Below are positions 25,001 to 31,533 of a stretch of DNA of 31,533 nucleotides, one piece after another. The notes beneath the pieces are model-generated. The model ran no database searches and had not been told where the DNA came from. It was given only the letters and a program-made list of their open reading frames with translations. Source of the DNA: a virus. Each line of letters starts with the position of its first letter. The first letter of the stretch is position 1. The stretch covers positions 1 through 31,533 of the IMG/VR virus record IMGVR_UViG_3300031675_000011; one strand, given 5' to 3'. The translations under genes and the position numbers were made by a program.

Positions 25001-28000
25001 GATTGATACAAACAATCTAGAAGTTGGCGAAGACGGTAACTATAAGTTTGTTGATTTATATATCGGCAATGTGTTAATAAGTAACAATCACAACTCATTA
25101 GCATTCGGTGATCACGACAATAATTCTAGTACTGCTGATCAGCAGTACACAACAGTAAACGGAACAATGTTTACTATTGCCGCAAATGGTGCCAGTGTTA
25201 CATTCCCAGATGTTAAGAGACTTCCGGAGAGTGTTAAGTCAACTATCATGAATCCACCTACTACAGCAGATGCTGATGGTAAGCAACAGCAAATAGTTAA
25301 AGTTATTGCAAGTGGAACTGTAATTAAGGTTATAGAAGATCCAACAGTAACACTAGCTACATCATTGAAAACTGATATACCTGGTGCTGTATTAAACATT
25401 AAAGTAACAGCACAAGACGGTATTGCTGTTAGAATGGGAACTAAAAGAAACTACGCAGTTACAGCCGACGATAAAAACGATGACACAATATTAATTGATA
25501 TTGATGACTCAACAAGGTTTATTAAAAAGCCTACAGGTGTTAAAGAAAACAACTTGTGGCCAACAACTAAATTAGTTAATGCATCTGGTTTAACAGATCC
25601 TAAGTATGCTACCATTAAAAATGCTGGTTATGTGAACAAGGGTAATGTTACCTTCCAGTCATTTGATATCGCTAGTCTGCCAGAGCTATACAGCAGTGAT
25701 TTAATATTTAAGCCTACAACAAACGACTTAGTACATATTGCATACAGTGAAGATAACGACTGGAATGTTTATAAACTAACGCCAACAGACGCATCAGTTC
25801 ACTACCTAAAAAGAAATGCAGGCGGGAAAGTATCATTACTAACTAATGACAGTTTATTTAACTACTTAGATACCAATGAAATTGGTACAACAGATTCTGG
25901 CAAGTATTTAGATTACTACTTGTCTCTAGACAATGCAAACATAAACAATCAAGTGGTTGTGTGGACTAACGAAAATGTAGTACAAGAAAAACAATCTCAG
26001 ATTACAGACTTTAGTGCTCCGCAAATGATTCAGGCTCGTATTGAAAGTATTGGGCCTCAAGTAAGCAAAACAATTACAGCAGTTAATCCTCACTTAGGTA
26101 AAATTATTAATGGTGTTACGTTAACCCCTATAAACAAGAGTGATAAAGTTGTAGCAACTGGTGACATAACAAGCATAAGCAATTTAGACGCATTTCAGTT
26201 AGTAGACAATGTTGGTATAGAAACTCAGAATCCTGCGACACTTACTGCTGGTGGAACAAATCAAGTTGTTGTAGATCCAATTAGGGTCGAGAGTATCACA
26301 GTTAGCAGTGGAGGTTCTGGTTATGCTAGTGCTCCAACAGTTACACTTACAGCTAGTCCTACAAGCGATACTGCATCAGCACTAGCAACAATTATTGGTC
26401 CTATAAGCACAGCAGTTACAATAGGTAACGGTGGTTTAGGATATGCGGCACCAATATTAATAATTAGCGACCCAGAAAATACTGACCCAGATTCAAGTAG
26501 TCCAACATTCGGATTGGCAAATGTTGCAACAGCAACAGCTACAATTAATTCTGATGGAACTATTACAGCAGTAACAGTAACAAATGCAGGTGCAGGATAT
26601 ACAACAGCACCAACAATTACTGTACAAGGTGATGCAACTGTAACAGCGTTACTAACATCAACACTAAATGCATTAGTTGACAGTATTGTTATGTACAACA
26701 GAGGTAGTGGTTATAGTGCTACATCAGTTGCAGTAACAGTTAGTGGCAATGCAACAGCAACAGCAACTAAAACAACACCAGCTACATCACCAATAGCAAA
26801 ACTATATGCCGCGGCTAGCAATAATGCAACTAAAGTTGGTATTCGATTCTTAAGCGACATGAAAGATAGTTTAGCATTTAAAATAACTACCCCGAGAACC
26901 GTAAGTGAACAAGCAACATATGATGCTATAAAAGTTATACAAAATCGTAGATTTAAATTAATATCGTACAACACAACTACAGGAACTTTTATTTTACAGC
27001 ATCCTGCTTTTGGTGTAGCAAACGTAATCACAAACTTAAAAAACATAGGTTACGAAGCAAAAGTAGTAACAACGTTTACCCCTAATGGTGCAACTCACTT
27101 CACAGTAACAGACACTGGTTATAGAAGATTTGAGTTTGAAGACATTACATCAGGCTCAACAATTGGGTATTCTCAAAATGTTACTATTAGGCATTTAAAT
27201 AAATCTAAACTAACAATTGCAAATCACTGTCTTACAGTCGGTGATACTATTAGAGTATTTACAAATACATTTAGTGGTGCATACAATATTGATACTGTTA
27301 TAGACACAGACAATGTTATAATCAAAGCACCATATATACCTGGGTTCTCATCAGGTTCAATTTACGGTGATGGCATACAAATTAAAACAGTGGCTCCTCA
27401 CGGAATCTCTCCAATATATGCGTCATCAAACAAATCTATAGCAGTACATTTTGCTGACCCTAAAGCATATAACAAAACTTATATTATAGATTCATTAACG
27501 CCTAACACTATTAACATAGGCGGAAGATGGGCACCTATAACAGGAACAGCAACATACTACGAACATAAAATAGCAACGTTAACAGGTGCAACAGCATACG
27601 ACGGTACTAATAGTGCTACAGCAACAAACGTTGTAGACGTTACAAATGATCCAAAACTAAATGAGATAATTGTAACATATAGTGCTAACAGCAATATTGT
27701 TCCACCACAGTTTGTTAGATCAGAAGGCGCAAAAATAAAAATTCATACAGACGCCTTGCCAGCAGTAACACCAGCTAACACTTATCCACCGGTTGGAATA
27801 TCAGTTGCAAGACAACGTGGTAGAGACTCGGACAGATACCCTCTGGTTACAACACTTGGATTTGACGAAGTAAATGTTAACGGTAGCACCTTTAAAATTG
27901 ACAACATTAATAGTGCTAAAGCAGTTGAAAGTTCTATTAACAGAGCAATTGGTTTAAGAAGAGAACATGTAAGACAAAAAGATAGAGGTTCAGAAGTTGG

Positions 28001-31000
28001 ATTTGTTATAATGAATAATCCAGACACAACGGTGTTTAACGGATTATCTTCTAAGTACATTAGTAACTACGGAGCATACATTAATGATCCATCTTTAGTT
28101 AACGAAATAAGTGGCGGAGCATTAGTATCTGAAAAGAGTATTTCGTATGCAAGTGCAGGCGAAAATGTTATTGATAACGAGTTTAATCCAGGACCACTTA
28201 ATAGTGGGCCAATTCATGGATTAGCATATACTGATCCAGATACATTAATATACTATATTTGGAATGCACCATTAGGAAAATATAGAGCATATTCCTCAAC
28301 ACAAGAAACTACTACCCCGAGTGCGAATAGTAATAAATCAGCTGTGCCGTCTAACCACCAAGCACAGACAGTAGCACAATATACAACGTGGGAAGCGTCT
28401 GTAGGATTTACAGTTAGCTCAGATCCATTAGAAAATATAGCATACTGGTCTGGCGCTATTGTTAGTCACAACTCTAAGAGTTATAAAGCAAGTGCCGACA
28501 TTACTATGTCAAACAACACAGTATTCGAAGTGGCACGTTGGGCCGAGCTAGTTGGCAATACAAGTTCTACTACATTAAGCGGATACTTTGCAGATGCTAC
28601 AGCAGAAAATAACGCAAATTTATTACTAAATGTAATACCAACTAACAACTCAGTATCAGCTACAGCGCCAGGTACAAAACGTATTAGCTATAACATGTTA
28701 TCTACAGTTACTAAAACACTTGCTAATTCAAGTACTGTTACTATACCGACATTTAGATTAGCTGTTAGTGAACTAAACTTATTTGAAGTTTACGAAGCTG
28801 TACAAAACGATGGTGCAGGTTCGGCAAACGGTGACGTCTATTACATACTAGTTGATAAAATTAATCCAGAGATAGTTGACTCACCAATAGACTATTACGG
28901 AACTGTTAATTTATGGAGCAGTTTTGGTAACTACAAACGAACTGAATATTATTACATAAACGGCATTACACCAACTGTGGATGCTAGTAACAGAATTACT
29001 AATAGACTAGATCCTATGAGAGTAGAATCAACTGTTAGTGTAGTTAATTTACCTCCAGTTGAGCCAGCCGCATTTATTGGTTTACAAACTATAGAAGAAC
29101 CATTTGCAGTTACAGGCGGCAACAATTCAGATCCTGTAGCAAATATTAATGCTATTTCAGGATTAAAAATTACAGGCAATACTGTTACAGTTAGTGACAC
29201 AGGTCATAACAAATTCTTTATGTGGACACCAGGGCTTAAACCAAATATGTGGAAGCCATCAGATGGACCTGAAGGACCAGGGTACTTACCTGGTGTTAAT
29301 GGTGGAGACACAGTATTCGGTTATGGTAGAGGTTACTATACTCTAAATGATACACATTTACCAACTGATTATCCAGATGTAGCAAGTTATGTCGAGACAG
29401 ACAAAACACCATACAGCGGATTAATGCCTAGATTTATGTACAGTAAGAAATTTACTGTGAGTCCAGAAGCAGTTGCTTATAAAATTGAAATATTTACAGA
29501 CACCGACGGTAACATAATATCTGAAGAAGAAGCAGAGATATTAGGTAGGGTGCCAGGAACTATAACATTACCAGAATATGTAACTTCAACTAATGAAGAT
29601 ATAGGTATTACAGGTATACGCCCTGAAGAATTATTTGTTGCTTGTTTCTGGACCGAAGAACATGTATATACAAACCAGCTCACAAGTTGGAATTATAGCA
29701 TACTTAATGCCGCAGGTCAACCGACCCCTGTATTATCTAATTACACAGGTACAGTAACTAGGGTAAAATATATTAGACTTACTGAACTTCCTGGCAATGC
29801 ACATACTAGCAGACTAATACCAGATACAGGTTGGGCAGGCAGAGGATGGAATAACACTATTGCTGATAGGTTGCCAACAGATTATAATGAAGATAGTATT
29901 TTAGATTTATTTAGACCTACTACTGTAGCAGGCGGAAGTACAGACAGTGATGACGAAGGTGTAACTGTTGAATTAGGTATAGGTGACCAAATTGCTGATG
30001 GTGAAGTTAACGTAGGAAAAACAGGACAGTTAGCACCTGGTACAACTAATGCCCATACAATTCCCACTACACCACTAGGGCCAATGTTAAACGGTGAGTT
30101 CTTAGCTGGCTTACCAGGACCTTGTGCAACACTACCAGAACTTACATCACCTGCTAATGATTCAAGTTCTTGTGCGGCTGAACTAGGTCAGCTAGAGTAT
30201 GCAATTATTGATAACACTAATGCTCAACGCAGAGGTGAAGACATAGTATTAACTAAAGAAGAAGCGGCAGACGTTGGTATTGACCAAACCGGTAGTGTAA
30301 CATATACAGACAATGAGTCGTTTGACTTTTCTGCAGGTACTTCTGCAGGTACATACGCAGACAAATTTGACACCAGTAACTGGCAATATGTAAATGTAAA
30401 TATTTCAGGAAACAATTCTATTAGAGTGTTCTTTGACTTCTTAGAAAGTTCCACACAATTAGAACACGGAAGTGTAGTAATGGTGCAAAACACCGAACCA
30501 TACTTTTATGCTACAGAAGGCAAAGCTGGATTAGTCGATGACTCTGTAATTAATCCTTTCACTGGTGCTGAGACTGGTGTATCTAACGGTGGCTGGGTAA
30601 AGAATCCTAATGGTGCTAATAAGCGACCAACAAAAGAGCTGAATTGGTGGATGAACGCAAGAGTACTAGCAAGTACTCAAGTATCTGGAGACGCTAGAGG
30701 AACAAAAGGCGATCAAGTATCACAATACGGTGTAGACTTTATTGGCAACACAAACTTAAAGCGTAATGATATTGTAGACTCTAATTTAATAAGCCAACGC
30801 CAAAGCAGAGAAGATTGGGCTTTTGATGCTAGTTCAAATCCGGGACCAGTTGCATCAGAAAGCGATCAACGAGTATCGGCAAACCATATAAACACAACCA
30901 CAGGAATGTTACAGTTTAGTGGCGATACAGACTTAGATAGTACTAAAAAGTCTGATCACGCCGACAATAGAGCAAAGTGGTTACAACATGATATTGGTGT

Positions 31001-31533
31001 ATCAGGTATTGGTTTTATAAGTTCAGCTGTGAAATGTAGTTTAGGCGAATATGTTACTATATTTATTAGACCAGATTCTACTGTTACTAGAGCAGATACA
31101 CAAACAACAGCAGTTTTATGGCAAGCAATTATTGAGTTTACTGGTGCTGTAGTTGACAGCGACCTTATAAATCCGCCAACAGCCGCATGTGTTGAAGGAC
31201 ACAGTACTGCATATACTCAAGGTGCTGTTAAAAGTACATGGCAAGGCACTAACAGTTGGGGTTACTTTGGGCAACATAAGTCCGACAACGAACGATTTGA
31301 TCGTAATAAAACTGGACAGTATCAAAAAAAGACCCACTTAGATAACATATACTATCCTTATATGCGTTTACCTAATCCATATGATTCTAGTTTATATAAC
31401 AGCATGCCAGACGCAAAGTGGGGAGAATGGCATCATTGTCACAATACTGATAAAGTTGCAACAGGGCCAGGTGTTAGAGAATTAGCTAAAAGAACTATTA
31501 GCACAATACAGCGAACAACATTAGCAAAGTACA
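19092..31533 (+). CDS. Giant modular virion (tail/fibre-type) protein, open to the window end (partial)
   Basis: The frame opens at ATG 19092 and I find no in-frame stop to 31533: at least 4147 codons, end not seen. AGGAGG (19077-19082) lies nine bases before the ATG, which overlaps the previous stop (TAATG). Visible parts, by residue: MPNG module (14-73); a mixed region with QTNQDILLGAFLLDDQPGNL (about 275-295); YHYH-type domain (831-962); GxGY beta-repeats (981-1045, 1742-1763, 2399-2552); two short aromatic modules like carbohydrate-binding CBM5/12 (1313-1352, 3117-3153); and ARSSAVVSGNVSIFDEWALR (about 1640). No transmembrane or enzymatic motif was noticed. Its place after gp25-gp6 and under the same late promoter implies a tail or baseplate-attached structural role; host binding is inferred from the modules. 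Confidence 0.92.
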   Translation, partial: MATVNFVGAGNTAGPFAIDGHYPLYATEAKSNTHDGGNGTSHLHVFFGQNFYMPNGLVLGTTYYHGTYDGSLTAEYNQSATTTSASSIKGYYYYKLDKDAPEYHNAWKTVDNPTQQRIITTYDYTQVNVDLVTDEFWIGCYPNTMTSTVSGYDIIIKVNAVAVTDFTYGEVNREGFIRFASTRTFKAGDFIEISAYSDKGLVSTTGISKYEIPLSWGHNTKNTDITYISAPEYTGQFKDHIEGQEGFTGKSLGSNNYQDGPKVAGIENNIVQTNQDILLGAFLLDDQPGNLVDALRFNANEYVKFKNRVRHEIEKYYSDKSVTGLSNEYILEQVLRNVTSFKIGKDVFSKTYILPFGDNYTKQDFIITLGTTAYTLTKYLDLDLIENSLLVYLNNKLLTVEKDYTISSYNPIEITLVTTVTAGDTLCTKLYNAERDSAQCPPTPSTMGILPLHQPIIATDTSFKTSISTLIGHDGSRQKAFGDFRDDILLEFETRIYNSAKAEFRTANSLPAYNSIDIRCGAFRTNGYTHNEFHDLLRHYFSAWNISNKLDPVVNEFYDSTDEWTWNYSSTDLPGHWRGFYEYYYDTVRPNTHPWEMLGFTEKPLWFDAQYYVYADTDVSKSTPSINYGSTNIVLWADLEQGIIRQGPRKNTTSYTVNNPYRRIGLSKVLPIDSSAKLISPYRIKTTDSSSITVDWANTTGTADSLFAFRTGSFRALDGISVSTDNNKLYVESNNLPTTTSKTTEQKTTFAFPRLTQLNDSSSWNASSQTKAGAVGVLVNGDPLMSLDSGKWWDNNKTYDTATWIYNKGQESGLGNSTITTAGVKTHYTITPEVIGLTAWATDSASPIVGWAFDGLPIYGPYGYSDASDNTSSIVRIKSGWELDTRARGTGNADETTGPGGKPTGQYIKDFKISASAGSSGYTTSYNMRLAVTPDSATPIYHYVATINADGTPAFPYHVGGGIISTDRWKGEYRSVSEQVGAVTSINVTDKGGLYTSAPSVVITGDGNNAAATAVITNKKLTSVTVTTPGSGYTYATATITGGGGVRAKVTVSVSGKDNSTFSGKTNSSATAALTSTKSTTLAKGTGLDGVWKFGDGAPVENAFKYSSTYPFALAEALLLAKPGRFATVFSDPTTLSRPAVNNTQFLSKNTNKRWKFLNTTDFKIHGDVNKTTGKMHTNIGYTQFINSWLKFQGLDTTLNFATPLRSLNVKLAHRMSGFIDKDTLSARTDQYSNSGNATSLIIPKENITTTLHSSNYKSRNFYSGVVVEQTSTGYRVRGFDKNRGYFEVIEGIKTGKSLRIEVGGDPETFSVWKQGVTYSTGNIVQYRNNFYQAPLSITSGTIFDTKLWQRLAKLPQIDSATAVQYLDSTEVIKRIPYETEYTTVQEVVDLMINLGRFQASQGFDFSQFDSDIAAVKDWAYSAKQFLFWTTGVWQIGNTIELSPLAGNVKFIAPRGFIAKINRTDREQFAILDQIGEGIDPTHCTILRENDYIEVSPPTGSQIYSLMLFTKEIEHALVFDNETNFSDVIFNDTFNQRHKRIKLKGQRTANWEGKFLSQGFIIDGEELLPNLDNMAESLGRYHEFGFIPVEKQVYQASRSLFGYTERDYLTELDIQDDEQFDFYRGMIQGKGTKESLGRIARSSAVVSGNVSIFDEWALRVGDFGDTENDQSIELKLVKTEITQDPQLITLDFPENVTNIVERVDVVDATYAYNIVPSIEISGPGIGGVQATATATLDTATSKLQKITVTNSGSGYGAIPTAKVLASNIVLSSGSSTINKTIAPISNYFDFTQTTASITIADALSSNTAQVITVTNGGSAITTANVLTAINDNLAINANVKVSLVPSEVISGSSTVTKYTAIFAGKDFYLDNADNFGTDNSNANVHYQPIQRYAVSSAMAGSTTQTTINDVAVTIDGTAVASSYFTYDSGSISSVTTTATYPSLDTTATRADGVIVYPEQNNSFTITLSTAIDTNNLEVGEDGNYKFVDLYIGNVLISNNHNSLAFGDHDNNSSTADQQYTTVNGTMFTIAANGASVTFPDVKRLPESVKSTIMNPPTTADADGKQQQIVKVIASGTVIKVIEDPTVTLATSLKTDIPGAVLNIKVTAQDGIAVRMGTKRNYAVTADDKNDDTILIDIDDSTRFIKKPTGVKENNLWPTTKLVNASGLTDPKYATIKNAGYVNKGNVTFQSFDIASLPELYSSDLIFKPTTNDLVHIAYSEDNDWNVYKLTPTDASVHYLKRNAGGKVSLLTNDSLFNYLDTNEIGTTDSGKYLDYYLSLDNANINNQVVVWTNENVVQEKQSQITDFSAPQMIQARIESIGPQVSKTITAVNPHLGKIINGVTLTPINKSDKVVATGDITSISNLDAFQLVDNVGIETQNPATLTAGGTNQVVVDPIRVESITVSSGGSGYASAPTVTLTASPTSDTASALATIIGPISTAVTIGNGGLGYAAPILIISDPENTDPDSSSPTFGLANVATATATINSDGTITAVTVTNAGAGYTTAPTITVQGDATVTALLTSTLNALVDSIVMYNRGSGYSATSVAVTVSGNATATATKTTPATSPIAKLYAAASNNATKVGIRFLSDMKDSLAFKITTPRTVSEQATYDAIKVIQNRRFKLISYNTTTGTFILQHPAFGVANVITNLKNIGYEAKVVTTFTPNGATHFTVTDTGYRRFEFEDITSGSTIGYSQNVTIRHLNKSKLTIANHCLTVGDTIRVFTNTFSGAYNIDTVIDTDNVIIKAPYIPGFSSGSIYGDGIQIKTVAPHGISPIYASSNKSIAVHFADPKAYNKTYIIDSLTPNTINIGGRWAPITGTATYYEHKIATLTGATAYDGTNSATATNVVDVTNDPKLNEIIVTYSANSNIVPPQFVRSEGAKIKIHTDALPAVTPANTYPPVGISVARQRGRDSDRYPLVTTLGFDEVNVNGSTFKIDNINSAKAVESSINRAIGLRREHVRQKDRGSEVGFVIMNNPDTTVFNGLSSKYISNYGAYINDPSLVNEISGGALVSEKSISYASAGENVIDNEFNPGPLNSGPIHGLAYTDPDTLIYYIWNAPLGKYRAYSSTQETTTPSANSNKSAVPSNHQAQTVAQYTTWEASVGFTVSSDPLENIAYWSGAIVSHNSKSYKASADITMSNNTVFEVARWAELVGNTSSTTLSGYFADATAENNANLLLNVIPTNNSVSATAPGTKRISYNMLSTVTKTLANSSTVTIPTFRLAVSELNLFEVYEAVQNDGAGSANGDVYYILVDKINPEIVDSPIDYYGTVNLWSSFGNYKRTEYYYINGITPTVDASNRITNRLDPMRVESTVSVVNLPPVEPAAFIGLQTIEEPFAVTGGNNSDPVANINAISGLKITGNTVTVSDTGHNKFFMWTPGLKPNMWKPSDGPEGPGYLPGVNGGDTVFGYGRGYYTLNDTHLPTDYPDVASYVETDKTPYSGLMPRFMYSKKFTVSPEAVAYKIEIFTDTDGNIISEEEAEILGRVPGTITLPEYVTSTNEDIGITGIRPEELFVACFWTEEHVYTNQLTSWNYSILNAAGQPTPVLSNYTGTVTRVKYIRLTELPGNAHTSRLIPDTGWAGRGWNNTIADRLPTDYNEDSILDLFRPTTVAGGSTDSDDEGVTVELGIGDQIADGEVNVGKTGQLAPGTTNAHTIPTTPLGPMLNGEFLAGLPGPCATLPELTSPANDSSSCAAELGQLEYAIIDNTNAQRRGEDIVLTKEEAADVGIDQTGSVTYTDNESFDFSAGTSAGTYADKFDTSNWQYVNVNISGNNSIRVFFDFLESSTQLEHGSVVMVQNTEPYFYATEGKAGLVDDSVINPFTGAETGVSNGGWVKNPNGANKRPTKELNWWMNARVLASTQVSGDARGTKGDQVSQYGVDFIGNTNLKRNDIVDSNLISQRQSREDWAFDASSNPGPVASESDQRVSANHINTTTGMLQFSGDTDLDSTKKSDHADNRAKWLQHDIGVSGIGFISSAVKCSLGEYVTIFIRPDSTVTRADTQTTAVLWQAIIEFTGAVVDSDLINPPTAACVEGHSTAYTQGAVKSTWQGTNSWGYFGQHKSDNERFDRNKTGQYQKKTHLDNIYYPYMRLPNPYDSSLYNSMPDAKWGEWHHCHNTDKVATGPGVRELAKRTISTIQRTTLAKY
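19131..19310 (+). repeat. MPNG module, copy 2 (N-terminus of the giant protein)
   Basis: Residues 14-73 of the giant frame: GPFAIDGHYPLY, then HLHVFFGQNFYMPNGLVLGT and TYYHGTYDGSLT. Copy-to-copy protein identity is high, and the central 29 bases are exact. The two copies flank the stop-start junction at 19090-19094. Confidence 0.9.
21582..21977 (+). other. YHYH-type domain in the giant protein
   Basis: Residues 831-962 contain SPIVGWAFDGLPIYGPYGY, then a Gly/Thr-rich insert, PIYHYVATINADGTPAFPYH and VGGG. The DG.PIYGP..Y motif followed by YHYH and FPYH matches the YHYH family (the motif that names it), known from environmental bacteria and from virion proteins of marine phages. Its biochemical role is not established. 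Confidence 0.7.
22032..22226 (+). repeat. GxGY beta-repeats, block 1 of the giant protein
   Basis: Two units, INVTDKGGLYTSAPSVVITG and VTVTTPGSGYTYATATITGG, directly after the YHYH domain (residues 981-1045). Confidence 0.75.
23028..23147 (+). other. CBM5/12-like aromatic module, copy 1
   Basis: Residues 1313-1352: WKQGVTYSTGNIVQYRNNFY, then QAPLSITSGTIFDTKLWQRL. The W..G..Y..G..V.Y....Y.A.......W spacing is that of small chitin/cellulose-binding modules. Sugar binding is inferred from this pattern only. Confidence 0.5.
24315..24380 (+). repeat. GxGY beta-repeat, block 2 of the giant protein
   Basis: A single unit, KLQKITVTNSGSGYGAIPTA (residues 1742-1763). Confidence 0.65.
26286..26747 (+). 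repeat. GxGY beta-repeats, block 3 of the giant protein (four units)
   Basis: Units ITVSSGGSGYASAPTVTLT, VTIGNGGLGYAAPILIIS, VTVTNAGAGYTTAPTITVQG and IVMYNRGSGYSATSVAVTV within residues 2399-2552, separated by Ala/Thr-rich strands. The regular unit suggests a repetitive beta structure such as a fibre shaft or immunoglobulin-like display module. Confidence 0.75.
28440..28550 (+). other. CBM5/12-like aromatic module, copy 2
   Basis: Residues 3117-3153: AYWSGAIVSHNSKSYKASAD, then ITMSNNTVFEVARWAEL. Same YW.G..V.......Y.A......F....W..L pattern as copy 1 at 23028-23147, with little direct sequence identity. Confidence 0.45.

Noticed and set aside
19511-31337. Numerous leftward frames of 60-125 codons across the giant gene
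   Set aside because: All are antisense shadows of the long rightward frame: low-complexity Val/Ala/Thr/Ser products, no ribosome binding sites.
1-31533. Prophage or defence-island interpretation
   Set aside because: No integrase, attachment site, bacterial flanking gene or recognisable defence system; every recognised gene is a T4-type phage function.

Overview
This window looks like the late/structural region, plus a recombination and sigma-factor operon, of a lytic T4-like contractile-tailed phage (myovirus). The evidence is a run of recognisable T4-type genes: late sigma factor gp55, recombination nuclease gp47/gp46, tube/baseplate protein gp48, gp53, gp5, gp25 and gp6. The DNA is AT-rich. 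The gene order (gp48-gp53-hub-gp5, then gp25-gp6, then very large virion proteins), the enlarged gp6 and the style of the large proteins resemble marine T4-like phages such as cyanophages and SAR11 phages. That comparison is from memory and the host cannot be fixed from this window. There is no integrase, rRNA, tRNA, IS element or CRISPR array.

Layout. Positions 1-197 hold the end of a rightward gene, probably a small tail/baseplate assembly protein. Positions 198-839 are a 642-base gene-free stretch, exceptional in this compact genome, with several hairpins and a 20-bp direct repeat. Positions 840-4924 form a tight leftward operon read in the order gp55, gp47, gp46, GIY-YIG-like nuclease, with 1-3 base gaps. 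It starts from a near-consensus sigma-70-type promoter. The 134-base divergent space 4925-5058 also carries a T4-type late promoter reading right. Positions 5059-11491 are the first late operon: gp48-like, gp53, a hub-type protein and gp5. Two small leftward genes of unknown function (11488-11978) interrupt the rightward structural block, with a rho-independent terminator between them. Positions 12134-31533 are the second late operon: gp25, a 1403-residue gp6, a 789-residue virion protein, and a giant open frame (at least 4147 codons) that runs off the window end.

How it fits together. An early host-type promoter would make gp55, which directs host RNA polymerase to GATAAATA-type late promoters. 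One of these lies back-to-back with the gp55 promoter and another sits at gp25; the two share a 17-of-18-base match. Gp46/gp47 provide the recombination nuclease that in T4 supports replication, to which late transcription is coupled. The late operons encode the tube cap, wedge and hub of the baseplate, followed by very large modular, possibly carbohydrate-binding tail or fibre proteins.

Most notable points: (1) the giant open frame; (2) a duplicated protein module with a 29-bp exact DNA repeat straddling the boundary of the 789-aa and giant genes, so that recombination between the copies would fuse them in frame; (3) late-promoter octamers placed exactly five bases before the ATG of gp25 and of a 60-aa leftward gene, implying leaderless late mRNAs; (4) the structured gene-free region at the left.
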